Under the pieces are notes generated by a model, which searched no databases, was not told the DNA's origin, and saw only the letters and a list, made by a program, of their open reading frames with translations. The position numbers and the translations under genes were made by a program. A DNA stretch of 64,000 nucleotides, taken from UBA5066 sp046331465 (GTDB lineage: Bacteria > Acidobacteriota > Thermoanaerobaculia > UBA5066). Positions 1 to 7,905 of the stretch are shown here, piece by piece (the stretch's first letter is position 1; each line of letters opens with the position of its first letter). The DNA lies in contig JAXLQV010000001.1 of assembly GCA_046331465.1 (NCBI GenBank), forward strand, positions 1,550,001 through 1,614,000, given 5' to 3'.

Positions 1-2218
1 ACTCGAAGCCGCGGCCGTACCGCTCCTCGAAGTAGAGCCGCATCCGCTCCTGCTCGAAGCGCACCTGCGGGAGCGCCGGCGACACGACGACGACACCGTG
101 GAGCATCTCGCCGGGGTAGTCGACCCCTTCCGCGAACGGTCCGCCCGACACGGCGAGGAGGAGGATCCGCGACTTCTCCTCGCGGAGCGCGGCGAGGACG
201 GCGTTGCGCTCGAGCTCGGTCGAGCGGTCCGACGGTCTCACGACGCGGTGAGAGGGGAGCGGCGGGAGGAGGGCGCGGGCGTCGTCGACGAAGCGGTACG
301 ACGGGAAGAGGGCGAGGACGTTCCCGGGGCACGCCTCGGCGACCTCGGCGACGATGCGGGCGACCCTCGGCATCGAGCGGCTGCGCCCCTTCCAGGTCGT
401 GTCGACGTCCGGCGCGACGACGACGGCCCGGTTCTCCCTGGGGAATGGGGACGGCAGCGCGAGGACCGAGGTGCGGTCGGGGTCGAGGCCGAGGAGGTCG
501 CGGTAGAACTCGGGCGGGCTGAGCGTCGCCGACATGCCGACGGTCGCGAAGGCGGCGTCGAACGTCTCGCCGAGGAGGCGCGACGGGTCCTTGCAGAGGA
601 ACGCCAGGCTCGACCCGCCGGCACCGCGGGAGGCGATGAGGTCGAACGCCTCGACGAGCCGCCCCGACGGCGCGGCGCGGCGCGCGACGTCGTGGAAGCC
701 CGCGAAGAGGAAGTAGAGGCCGAGGACCGGGTCGTCGGGCACCCGCTCGCCCCCGTTGCGGAGGTCGGCGAGGTGGCGGACGAGGAGCGACTCCATCGAG
801 AGGCGGACGTCCTCCAGGCGGCCGAGGTCGAGCGGCACGAGCTCCGTCGCCGGGGTCCACGGGTCCGCGGGCGGGCCGAGACCCGAGGCCGCCTCGAGGA
901 CGAGGGCGAGGACCTCGGCGGCCGCCTCCTGCGCGACGGCCGCGGTCTTCGGGCTCGTCGTGCCGATCGCCTCCGAGAGGCGCCGCACCTCGGCCTCGGA
1001 GATCCCGGGCGACCAGATCGAGCGGCCACGTTCGACGAGGTTGTGGACCTCGTCGACGAGGAGGAGGGCTCCCTCGAGCGACGCCGGGTCGCGGAGCCCC
1101 GAGAGCGCGACGACGGGGTCGAAGGCGTAGTTGTAGTCGCCGAGGACGACGTCGGCTCGCTCCGCGAGCTCGAGCGAGACCTCGAAGGGGCAGGCTTCCT
1201 CGGCGCGGGCCTCCTCGTAGACGAAGTCGGGCTCGAGGTGCGGCGCCACGGCGAGGAGCCGGTCGACGAGCCCCGACGCCTCGAGCTTGGCGCCGTAGTC
1301 CTTCGCGAAGCGGCAGTGGTCCTCGTGGCAGAGGACGACGCCGTTCGCGCACATCCGTTCCTTGGCCCGGAGCCGCACGGAACGGGCGGAGGAGGCCGCG
1401 ATCGCCTCGAGCGTCTTCCGGAAGATCTCCTGCTGCGTCGTCTTCGAGGTGAGGACGTAGAGCTTCCGGCCGCGCCTGAGGGCCTCGACGAGCATGGGGA
1501 AGAGCGCGGCCGCCGTCTTGCCGATGCCGGTCGGCGCCTCGACGAGGAGCTGCTCGCCGTGGCGGGCCGCGCGCGCCACGGCCGCGGCCATCTCGCGCTG
1601 CCCCGGCCGGAAGCGGCCGAACGGGAAGACGAGGTCGTCGGCCTCGGCGGCCTTCGCCTCGGCGAGCGCGAGGTCGCCGAAGAACTCCGCGAGCGCGCCG
1701 CGGACCCTCTCGGCGAGGTCCGCTTCGACCTCCGCCGGGTCCCACGGGACCGGCACGAGGCGGGTGTCGCCGGTCTCGATGTCGGCGAGGACGAGCCGCC
1801 CCCGGACGGCGCGCCCCTCGGTCCTCGACACGGCGAGGAGGTACCACTGGAGCTGGCGGCCGAAGCGCTCGAGGCGCGGCGAGCCGAGGAGGCGCGGCAG
1901 CTCCTCGGCGAAGTGGACCGACTTCACCTCGTCGACGACGACGGTCCCCTCCTCGTCCTCGAACCGTCCGTCGAGCCGCCCTTCGAGGATCGCGGTGAAG
2001 TCGTCGACGGGGAACGTCAGGCGGACGGCCTTCTCGACCGCGTATCCGGGGATCGTGGCGAGGGCCTCGGAGAGGACGCGGCGGTGGACCGCCTGCCCGA
2101 TCCAGCGGCGCTCCATGGAGTCGCCTCGCCCGTCTCCGATCCGCCGGGAGACGGGCGCGAGGAGGGCCCCCGGTGAGAGGGTCACGGTCCTGGTGGCGAG
2201 ATCGACCCGAATGGGCAC
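1..2218 (-). CDS. RecB-like nuclease fused to XPD/DinG-type Fe-S helicase (C-terminus cut by window edge)
   Basis: Predicted 5'-3' DNA helicase with an N-terminal nuclease, probably in repair or processing of branched DNA. The GTG start at 2218 gives 739 visible residues and the frame runs off the left edge. Residues about 35-135 carry RecB/Cas4-like PD-(D/E)xK motifs: H45, D83 in LDGR, E97-V-K99, and Q...Y near 122-126. The helicase follows: a Q-like motif near 202-207, Walker A EAPTGIGKT (228-235), four cysteines C290, C297, C302 and C343 spaced as in XPD/DinG Fe-S domains, and a DEVH box at 389-392. The start is chosen because a -10-like TAGAAT lies 5 nt upstream; ATG at 2116 is the alternative and would still keep the nuclease. 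It is divergent from dacB. The fold assignment is firm; the biological role is inferred. Confidence 0.88.
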   Translation of the reverse strand, partial: MPIRVDLATRTVTLSPGALLAPVSRRIGDGRGDSMERRWIGQAVHRRVLSEALATIPGYAVEKAVRLTFPVDDFTAILEGRLDGRFEDEEGTVVVDEVKSVHFAEELPRLLGSPRLERFGRQLQWYLLAVSRTEGRAVRGRLVLADIETGDTRLVPVPWDPAEVEADLAERVRGALAEFFGDLALAEAKAAEADDLVFPFGRFRPGQREMAAAVARAARHGEQLLVEAPTGIGKTAAALFPMLVEALRRGRKLYVLTSKTTQQEIFRKTLEAIAASSARSVRLRAKERMCANGVVLCHEDHCRFAKDYGAKLEASGLVDRLLAVAPHLEPDFVYEEARAEEACPFEVSLELAERADVVLGDYNYAFDPVVALSGLRDPASLEGALLLVDEVHNLVERGRSIWSPGISEAEVRRLSEAIGTTSPKTAAVAQEAAAEVLALVLEAASGLGPPADPWTPATELVPLDLGRLEDVRLSMESLLVRHLADLRNGGERVPDDPVLGLYFLFAGFHDVARRAAPSGRLVEAFDLIASRGAGGSSLAFLCKDPSRLLGETFDAAFATVGMSATLSPPEFYRDLLGLDPDRTSVLALPSPFPRENRAVVVAPDVDTTWKGRSRSMPRVARIVAEVAEACPGNVLALFPSYRFVDDARALLPPLPSHRVVRPSDRSTELERNAVLAALREEKSRILLLAVSGGPFAEGVDYPGEMLHGVVVVSPALPQVRFEQERMRLYFEERYGRGFE

Positions 2219-2223
2219 GCGGC

Positions 2224-2229
2224 ATTCTA
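2224..2229 (-). promoter_or_regulatory. -10 element (TAGAAT) for the nuclease-helicase gene
   Basis: TAGAAT on the minus strand ends 5 nt before the GTG start at 2218, so transcription would begin at or next to the start codon. No clear -35 is visible. Confidence 0.5.
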
Positions 2230-2243
2230 CGGAGGGCATCCCT

Positions 2244-2249
2244 TAGAAT
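2244..2249 (+). promoter_or_regulatory. -10 element (TAGAAT) for dacB
   Basis: TAGAAT ends 7 nt before the GTG start at 2257 and has no Shine-Dalgarno after it. It lies back to back with the same hexamer serving the divergent helicase gene. Confidence 0.5.
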
Positions 2250-2256
2250 CGGGACG

Positions 2257-3753
2257 GTGACGATCGGGGCTTCGGCAAGGTCCTGGGGGAGGTTTGCGGC
2301 CGCCGCGGCGGCCGCGGGGCTCTTCCTGTGCGGCTCCGCGGACGCGGCGCCGAAGCCGGCGCCCCGGCGGGAGCCGACGCTCTCCGAGCGGCTGGCCGCC
2401 GTCGCGCGCCGGACGCCGATCCGCGACCGCTCCCAGGTCGCCGTCGCGATCGCCCCCGTCGGACAGCCGCCGATCCTCTCCGTCAACGCCGACGCCGAGC
2501 TCGTCCTCGCCTCCACGACGAAGCTCTTCACGACCGCGGCCGCCCTCGACCGCCTCGGGCCCGCCTACCGATTCCGGACGACGCTCCTGCAGGACGGCGA
2601 GATCCAGCCCGACGGGACGCTCGCCGGGCACCTCGTGGTCCGCGGCGGCGGAGACCCCGCCATCTCGGGGCGGCTCTACGACGACGACCCGTGGGCCGTC
2701 TTCCGCCCCTGGGCGCAGGCGGTCTCCGCGAAAGGCGTCCGCTACATCCGGGACGGGCTCCTCCTCGACACCTCCTTCTTCGACGACGAGCGGACGCACC
2801 GCGACTGGCCGTCGGCCCAGGAGCAGAACTGGTACCAGGCGCCGGTGTCGGCGCTCTCGTACAACGAGAACGTCGTCCTCGTAAGGGTCACGGGCCTGCG
2901 TCCGGGAGGCCGTGCCAGCCTGGGCTTCTACCCGGCGCACCCGTTCCTGATGTCGCTCGCCGGGCGCGTCACGACGTACCAGGGCGCCGGAGCGCAGGTC
3001 GGCGTCTCGCGGCGGGCGGGGAGCGGCACGGTCGTCGCGACCGGCGTCGTCGGCTCGAGGCGGACCTGGTCGGGCGACGTCACCGTCGTCGACCCGCCGC
3101 TCTACCTCGCCTCGGCGTTCACGAAGGTCCTCCGCGAGGAGGGGATCGCGGTGAACGGCTCGCCCGAGGTCCGCGCGGAGCCGCCGGCCGGGAGGGACGC
3201 GTTCCGCGTCCTCCACGTCCACGAGACCCCGATCCTCCCCGTCGTCTCCGTCTGCAACAAGAGGAGCCACTCCTTCTTCGCCGAGCAGATCCTCAAGACG
3301 CTCGGCGCCGAGCGGCGCGGCCGCGGGACCTGGGCGAACGGCCTCGCCGAGGTCGACGAGTTCCTCCGCTCGCTCGGCCTCGACCCCGCGCGCTACAGGA
3401 TCGCCGACGGCTCGGGGCGCTCCCGCGAGAACCGGGCGAGCGCCTCGGCGTACCTCGCGTTCCTTCAGGCGCTCGCGACGCGCTGGCGGCACTTCCCGGT
3501 CTACGAGCCGACGCTCGCGGTCACCGGGGACATGGACGGCTCCCTGCGCCACCGGATGCTCGGCGCCGACACGCGCGGGAAGGTCTTCGCGAAAACGGGG
3601 AACATCGCGGGGGTCGTCACGCTCGCGGGGTACGTCGAGGCCCGGAGCGGCCAGCGCTACGCGTTCGCCCTCTTCGCGAACGGCGGCTGCAGCGAGAGCC
3701 GCGGCCACGCCTGGCAGGACCGCATCCTCGCCGAGCTGGCCCGCTGGGGCTGA
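2257..3753 (+). CDS. dacB: D-alanyl-D-alanine carboxypeptidase/endopeptidase, PBP4 (peptidase S13) family
   Basis: A periplasmic peptidoglycan hydrolase that trims or cleaves peptide cross-links. From the GTG start it is 498 residues with an Ala-rich signal peptide ending near AADA, about the usual PBP4 length. The S86-T-T-K89 acylation motif (SxxK), the K446-T-G motif and the conserved DGSGRSRENR stretch are present. The SxN motif is altered: where PBP4 enzymes have Ser-x-Asn after Lys-Arg, this protein reads S337-H-S339, in the context NKRSHSFFAEQILKTLG. The family is certain; activity with a Ser in place of the Asn is not. An upstream in-frame start is possible, but GTG 2257 follows a -10 box and begins the signal peptide. 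Confidence 0.92.
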   Translation: MTIGASARSWGRFAAAAAAAGLFLCGSADAAPKPAPRREPTLSERLAAVARRTPIRDRSQVAVAIAPVGQPPILSVNADAELVLASTTKLFTTAAALDRLGPAYRFRTTLLQDGEIQPDGTLAGHLVVRGGGDPAISGRLYDDDPWAVFRPWAQAVSAKGVRYIRDGLLLDTSFFDDERTHRDWPSAQEQNWYQAPVSALSYNENVVLVRVTGLRPGGRASLGFYPAHPFLMSLAGRVTTYQGAGAQVGVSRRAGSGTVVATGVVGSRRTWSGDVTVVDPPLYLASAFTKVLREEGIAVNGSPEVRAEPPAGRDAFRVLHVHETPILPVVSVCNKRSHSFFAEQILKTLGAERRGRGTWANGLAEVDEFLRSLGLDPARYRIADGSGRSRENRASASAYLAFLQALATRWRHFPVYEPTLAVTGDMDGSLRHRMLGADTRGKVFAKTGNIAGVVTLAGYVEARSGQRYAFALFANGGCSESRGHAWQDRILAELARWG

Positions 3754-3774
3754 AGCCGGCGCTGCACCGCAGCG

Positions 3775-3780
3775 TATACT
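3775..3780 (+). promoter_or_regulatory. -10 element (TATACT) for the SpoIIE-type phosphatase gene
   Basis: TATACT lies 13 nt before the ATG at 3794, leaving a leader of only about 6-7 nt. No Shine-Dalgarno is seen. Confidence 0.5.
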
Positions 3781-3793
3781 CGGCGGCTCACGC

Positions 3794-5053
3794 ATGGACT
3801 ACCGATCTCTCCTCAAGAACGTCGAGAAGACCCTGTCCGCCATCGAAGGGGGGGACGACGTCGTCTCCACCGTCGCCGCCGTCGGCGAGGCCGTCGTCGG
3901 CAACTTCCGCTCCGAGCTCGGGATCGTCGGGGGGCGCCTCTACCAGCTCGACGAGAGCGACTACGTCCTCAAGCGCGGCTTCGGCCGCTTCCGGAAGGTG
4001 CTCGAGGGGCTGACGGTCCCGATCTCCTACGAGCCGATCCGGAGGGCCCTCGACGAAGGCGTCGTCCTCGCCGACCTGAAGGACCCCTGGGTCGACCGCG
4101 AGCTCGAGACGCGCCTCGGGGTGACGCGGTTCGCGGCCGTCTCGTTCGGCGACGGCGCGTTCCTCCTCTCCTTCGACGTCCACCCGCGCGTCGCCGCGGA
4201 CGACCTCCTCGTCTCGCTCGGCATCATCCGGACGGTCCTCGACTCGAAGGTGAAGAGCGGCCGGCTCGAGGGGCTCCTCGAGGAGGCGCGGCGGATCCAG
4301 CAGTCGATCCTCCCGCGCACGTTCCCGGAGGTCGGGGACTACGAGGTCTGGGCGACGACGGCGCCGGCCGAGGCCGTCGGGGGCGACTTCTACGACTTCC
4401 TGAAGGTGGGCCCCGACGCGTTCGGGACCGCGATCGCGGACGCCTCGGGCCACGGCCTCCTCGCGGCCCTCCTCGTCCGCGACGTCTACGTCGGCCTCCG
4501 GATGGGGATCGGCGGCGACCTGAAGATCGCCCGCGCCATCGAGCGCCTGAACCGGATCCTGAACAAGAGCCGGCTCGCGACGAAGTTCGTCTCGCTCTTC
4601 TACGGGGAGTTCGAGGCGAACGGCGAGGTCATCTACGTGAACGCGGGGCACCCGGGCCCGCTTCACCTCCACGCGCGGACCCGGAGCTTCTCGGAGCTCG
4701 AGTCGACGGGGATGGTGCTCGGACCCTCCCCGAACGCGGCCTACGGCCGGAGGGCCGCGAAGATGGAGCCGGGCGACCTCCTCCTCCTCTACACCGACGG
4801 GATCGTCGAGGCGCACGACCAGAAGGGGCGCGAGTTCGGCCTCGACCGGGTCCGGCGCATCCTCCTCGACTACCGGAAGAGGTCCGCGCGGGAGACCGCG
4901 GAGAAGCTCATGGCGGCCGTCCAGGATTTCGCCGCCGGGCGGCCCGCCGAGGACGACCGGACGGTCGTCGTCATCCGGCGGACCGGTCGGCTCCGGCAGT
5001 CGAACGCGCCCGCGCCGCTGGCGCCGGCGCCCCCGTCGATCGCGGCGTCCTGA
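3794..5053 (+). CDS. GAF-SpoIIE (RsbU-type) PP2C phosphatase
   Basis: A 419-residue cytoplasmic Ser/Thr phosphatase of the partner-switching type, which would dephosphorylate an anti-sigma antagonist. Residues about 1-150 form a GAF-like sensor domain. A short helical linker (EEARRIQQSILPR) leads into the SpoIIE domain at about 175-400, with metal-binding motifs GGDFYDF, IADASGHG, LLYTDGIVEA and AEDDRTVVVI. No partner anti-sigma or antagonist gene lies next to it, so the target is unknown. It converges on the epimerase gene, with 7 bp between the stop codons. Confidence 0.88.
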   Translation: MDYRSLLKNVEKTLSAIEGGDDVVSTVAAVGEAVVGNFRSELGIVGGRLYQLDESDYVLKRGFGRFRKVLEGLTVPISYEPIRRALDEGVVLADLKDPWVDRELETRLGVTRFAAVSFGDGAFLLSFDVHPRVAADDLLVSLGIIRTVLDSKVKSGRLEGLLEEARRIQQSILPRTFPEVGDYEVWATTAPAEAVGGDFYDFLKVGPDAFGTAIADASGHGLLAALLVRDVYVGLRMGIGGDLKIARAIERLNRILNKSRLATKFVSLFYGEFEANGEVIYVNAGHPGPLHLHARTRSFSELESTGMVLGPSPNAAYGRRAAKMEPGDLLLLYTDGIVEAHDQKGREFGLDRVRRILLDYRKRSARETAEKLMAAVQDFAAGRPAEDDRTVVVIRRTGRLRQSNAPAPLAPAPPSIAAS

Positions 5054-5064
5054 CGGTCCGTCAG
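5050..5064. terminator. Palindrome spanning two convergent stop codons
   Basis: CTGACGG-t-CCGTCAG is a near-perfect palindrome holding the TGA of the phosphatase gene and the TGA (minus strand) of the epimerase gene. There is no T-tract on either strand, so terminator function is a guess. Confidence 0.3.
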
Positions 5065-6032
5065 CCGAGCCCGAGCTGGGCCCGGTGGAGCCGGAACCAC
5101 TCGGCCGTCGCGCGCATTCCCCCCTCGAGCGGGACGAGCTCCCTCAGGCCGAGGATCGCGCGGGCGCGCGCCGGGTCGAGGACGCTCCGCCGCTGCTCGC
5201 CCGGCTTCGCGGGGCCGAACCGCGGCGCCGCCTCGACGCCGCACGCGGCGGCGACGAGGCCGTAGAGCTCCCTCACGCTCGTCTCGATGCCGGTCCCGAC
5301 GTTGAAGACGCCGGGGGTCCGGTGGACGAACGCCGCCTGGTTCGCCGCGACGACGTCGGCGACGTGGACGAAGTCCCTCGTCTGGCCCCCGTCGCCGTTC
5401 ACGACGGCGTCCTGCCCCGAGAGGAGGCGGTTCATCCAGATGCCGACGACGCCGGCCTCGCCGCGGCCGTCCTGCCGGGGGCCGTAGACGTTCGCGTAGC
5501 GGAGCACCGTGAGGAGGAAGCCCGCGTCCGGCGCGAGGGCCGCGAGGTACTTCTCGCCCGCGAGCTTGGCGACGCCGTAGGGCGAGCAGGGGTTCAGCGG
5601 GTGGTCCTCGTCGGCCCTCTCGCCGACGGGGTCGCCGTAGATCGCCCCGCCGCTCGAGGAGAAGACGACGTGGGAGACCCGCGCGAGGCCGGCCGCCTGC
5701 GCGACCCGGATCGTGCCGAGGACGTTCACCTCGGCGTCGAGGACGGGGTCCTCCACGGACTTCCGCACGTCGACCTGCGCGGCGAGGTGGAAGACGGTGT
5801 CGACCTTCTCCTCGCGCAGGAGCGCGTCGAGCCCCGGGTCGCGGACGTCCCCCTTCGCGAAACGGGCCTCCCGCGGGACCCGGCGCGCGTCGCCGGTCGA
5901 GAGGTCGTCGAGGACGACGACGCGGTGGCCGCGGGCGAGGAGGGCGTCGGCGAGGTGGGACCCGATGAAGCCGGCGCCGCCGGTGACGAGGACGGAGCAG
6001 CCGGGGGGCGGCGGGGAGACGACGTCCGGCAT
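5061..6032 (-). CDS. NAD-dependent sugar-nucleotide epimerase/dehydratase (extended SDR)
   Basis: A 323-residue extended short-chain dehydrogenase, resembling UDP-glucose 4-epimerases and related envelope-sugar enzymes. The Rossmann motif TGGAGFIGSH is near residue 16. VVLDDLSTG, the FHLAAQVDVRKSVEDP stretch, the SSSGGAIYG strand and the catalytic Tyr-x-x-x-Lys in SPYGVAK are all visible. The frame is open about 50 codons further upstream, but that part is Arg/Ser-rich and overlaps the divergent gene, so ATG 6032 is used. A -10-like TATTCT lies 11 nt upstream. Substrate specificity cannot be read from the sequence. Confidence 0.88.
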   Translation of the reverse strand: MPDVVSPPPPGCSVLVTGGAGFIGSHLADALLARGHRVVVLDDLSTGDARRVPREARFAKGDVRDPGLDALLREEKVDTVFHLAAQVDVRKSVEDPVLDAEVNVLGTIRVAQAAGLARVSHVVFSSSGGAIYGDPVGERADEDHPLNPCSPYGVAKLAGEKYLAALAPDAGFLLTVLRYANVYGPRQDGRGEAGVVGIWMNRLLSGQDAVVNGDGGQTRDFVHVADVVAANQAAFVHRTPGVFNVGTGIETSVRELYGLVAAACGVEAAPRFGPAKPGEQRRSVLDPARARAILGLRELVPLEGGMRATAEWFRLHRAQLGLG

Positions 6033-6043
6033 CGGTGTCCGCC

Positions 6044-6049
6044 AGAATA
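6044..6049. promoter_or_regulatory. Overlapping divergent -10 elements between epimerase and glycosylase genes
   Basis: The same bases read TATTCT on the minus strand, 11 nt before ATG 6032, and CAGAAT (6043-6048) on the plus strand, 6 nt before GTG 6055. The two genes start only 22 bp apart, so both promoters must overlap. Confidence 0.45.
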
Positions 6050-6054
6050 GCGAG

Positions 6055-6678
6055 GTGTCGCGAGCCCGACAAGCCGATCGTCTGCCGGCAGGCTTCTGGC
6101 GGCTCGGCACCGAGGAGGTCGCGCGGGCGCTCCTCGGGTGCCGGCTCGTCCGGCGGGCCCGGGGGCGGGCGGCGCGCTCTCTCGTCATCGTCGAGACGGA
6201 GGCCTACCTCGGCGTCGCCGACCGCGCGGCGCACACGTGGAACGGCCGGAGGACGGCGCGCGTGACGCCGATGTGGGGACCTCCGGGACACGCCTACGTC
6301 TACCGCGTCTACGGCATGCACGACTGCCTGAACGTCGTGACGCGCGAGGCCGGCGTGCCGGAGGCTGTGCTCCTGCGCGCCGCGGTGCCCGAGGCGTGGT
6401 GGGAAGGGCAGGACGTCCCGCGGGGAGAGCTCCTCGCGGCGTCGGGCCCGGGGAAGCTCTGCCGGGCGCTCTCGGTGGGGCGGGAGCTCTCGGGCGCGCC
6501 GCTCACCGGCCCCGACCTCGAGCTCCTCCGGCCGCTTCCCGGCCCGCCGCGCCCCGTCCTCGCGGGGCCGCGCGTCGGCGTCGACTACGCCGGCGAGGCC
6601 GCGGCATGGCCCCTGCGCTTCGCCGTCGCGGGCTGCCCGGCCGTGACGCGCCGGGCGGCGCTCACGTCCGTTCCGTGA
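6055..6678 (+). CDS. mpg: 3-methyladenine (alkyladenine) DNA glycosylase, AAG/MPG family
   Basis: Base-excision repair enzyme that removes alkylated purines. The 207-residue protein begins with the usual region LPAGFWRLGTEEVARALLGC. It carries the catalytic Glu stretch VETEAYLGVADRAAH and the DNA-binding strand GPPGHAYVYRVYGMHDCLN, followed by EAVLLRAA and GPGKLCRAL, all typical of the family. The start is GTG, because the frame further upstream lies inside the divergent epimerase gene. It converges on the cyclase gene and overlaps it by 17 bp. Confidence 0.92.
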   Translation: MSRARQADRLPAGFWRLGTEEVARALLGCRLVRRARGRAARSLVIVETEAYLGVADRAAHTWNGRRTARVTPMWGPPGHAYVYRVYGMHDCLNVVTREAGVPEAVLLRAAVPEAWWEGQDVPRGELLAASGPGKLCRALSVGRELSGAPLTGPDLELLRPLPGPPRPVLAGPRVGVDYAGEAAAWPLRFAVAGCPAVTRRAALTSVP

Positions 6679-7888
6679 GGAGCGCCTCGGCCGACGCCGG
6701 GACCTTCGCGTAGCGGACGACGCGGTTCTTGCCGGTCCGCTTCGCGGCGTAGAGCGCCCGGTCGGCGCACTCGACGAGGCCCCCCTTGCCCGCGGCGTCG
6801 TCGGGATAGACGGCGAGGCCGATCGAGACGGTGAGCCGGAGCGGCTCGGGGAGGCCCGCCTCGAGCGGGGCGGCGGCGACGGCCTGGCGCAGGCGCTCGG
6901 CGACGAGCTGGCCGGCCGCGGCGTCCGTCTCGGGGAGGACGATCGCGAACTCCTCGCCGCCGTACCGCGCCACGGTGTCCATGTCCCGGACCGACGCGAC
7001 GAGGCGGGACACGAGCCCCTTGAGGACCGCGTCCCCCGCCCGGTGGCCGTACCGGTCGTTCACCGCCTTGAAGTCGTCGAGGTCGGACATCAGCAGGACG
7101 AGCTTTCCGCCGGTCCGCCCGTGCCGGGCGATCTCCCTCGAGAGGGTCTCCTGGAAGTGCCCGTGGTTCGAGACCCCGGTGAGCGGGTCGCGCAGCGAGC
7201 CGAGGCGCGTCGTCTCGTGGGCCCGCGCGAGCCGGATGGCGTTCACCGCCTGGCTCGCGAAGAGCTCGAGGACGACCGGGTCGACGGAGGCTTCGGGCCC
7301 GTCGGGCGGAGGGCCGGCGAGCTCGAGAAGGCCGACGAAGTGATCGGAGGCGACGAGCGGGACCGCGAGGAGCCCTTCGCGCGAGGCGTCGCCGAGGACC
7401 GAGGCGAGCGGCGACGGGTTCGCGGAGCCGCTCCCCGACGCCGTGCCGGCGAGCCTCTCCGACGGGAGGCGGAGGCCCTCGAGCCGCGGCCACTCCTCGG
7501 AGAGGCCGACGTGCGCGCGCGGGACGAGCACGCCGTCGGCGCGGTCGTGGAGGGAGAGGAGGACGCGCCCGAAGCCGAAGCTCGTCGCGGCGGCGCGGGC
7601 GACGTTCGAGAGGACGGCGTCGAGAGGGAGGTGGGCCTTCAGCGCGATCGACGCGCGGAGGACCTGCTGGAGCGACTCGGCCCGGAGGCGCAGGGCCTCG
7701 TTGGCCTCGTGGAGCTGCCTCCGGAGGGCCTTCTCCTCGAGGAGCAGCGCCTCCCGCTGGACCGTGGACTCCTCCTCGCGCCGGCGGAGCTCCCGCTCGG
7801 TCGAGAGCCGCCAGGCGCGGCAGGCGACCCAGGCGGCGGCCGCCACGGCCGCCGAGGCGAGGAGGACCGGGAGGAGGACGGGATCCAC
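6662..7888 (-). CDS. Membrane-anchored GAF-GGDEF diguanylate cyclase
   Basis: Makes cyclic di-GMP. From the GTG start it is 408 residues: an N-terminal membrane helix (about 2-22, Ala/Val/Leu-rich), a charged coiled-coil (about 30-75), a GAF domain (about 80-235) and a GGDEF domain (about 245-400). The active site reads YGGEEF. The allosteric I-site RxxD is present as RDMD five residues before it, so product inhibition is expected. SDLDDFKAVNDRYGH and the VSIGLAVYP strand are canonical. It lies 17 bp downstream of the DUF4388 gene on the same strand and probably shares its transcript. Confidence 0.92.
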   Translation of the reverse strand: MDPVLLPVLLASAAVAAAAWVACRAWRLSTERELRRREEESTVQREALLLEEKALRRQLHEANEALRLRAESLQQVLRASIALKAHLPLDAVLSNVARAAATSFGFGRVLLSLHDRADGVLVPRAHVGLSEEWPRLEGLRLPSERLAGTASGSGSANPSPLASVLGDASREGLLAVPLVASDHFVGLLELAGPPPDGPEASVDPVVLELFASQAVNAIRLARAHETTRLGSLRDPLTGVSNHGHFQETLSREIARHGRTGGKLVLLMSDLDDFKAVNDRYGHRAGDAVLKGLVSRLVASVRDMDTVARYGGEEFAIVLPETDAAAGQLVAERLRQAVAAAPLEAGLPEPLRLTVSIGLAVYPDDAAGKGGLVECADRALYAAKRTGKNRVVRYAKVPASAEALLTERT

Positions 7889-7905
7889 CGGGGGGCTCGG
7901 GGCCT

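Noticed and set aside
98..2176. Long plus-strand open frame opposite the nuclease-helicase
   Set aside because: Arg/Glu/Gly-rich translation with no recognisable fold. The minus strand here encodes all helicase and nuclease motifs; long antisense frames are expected at 70% GC.
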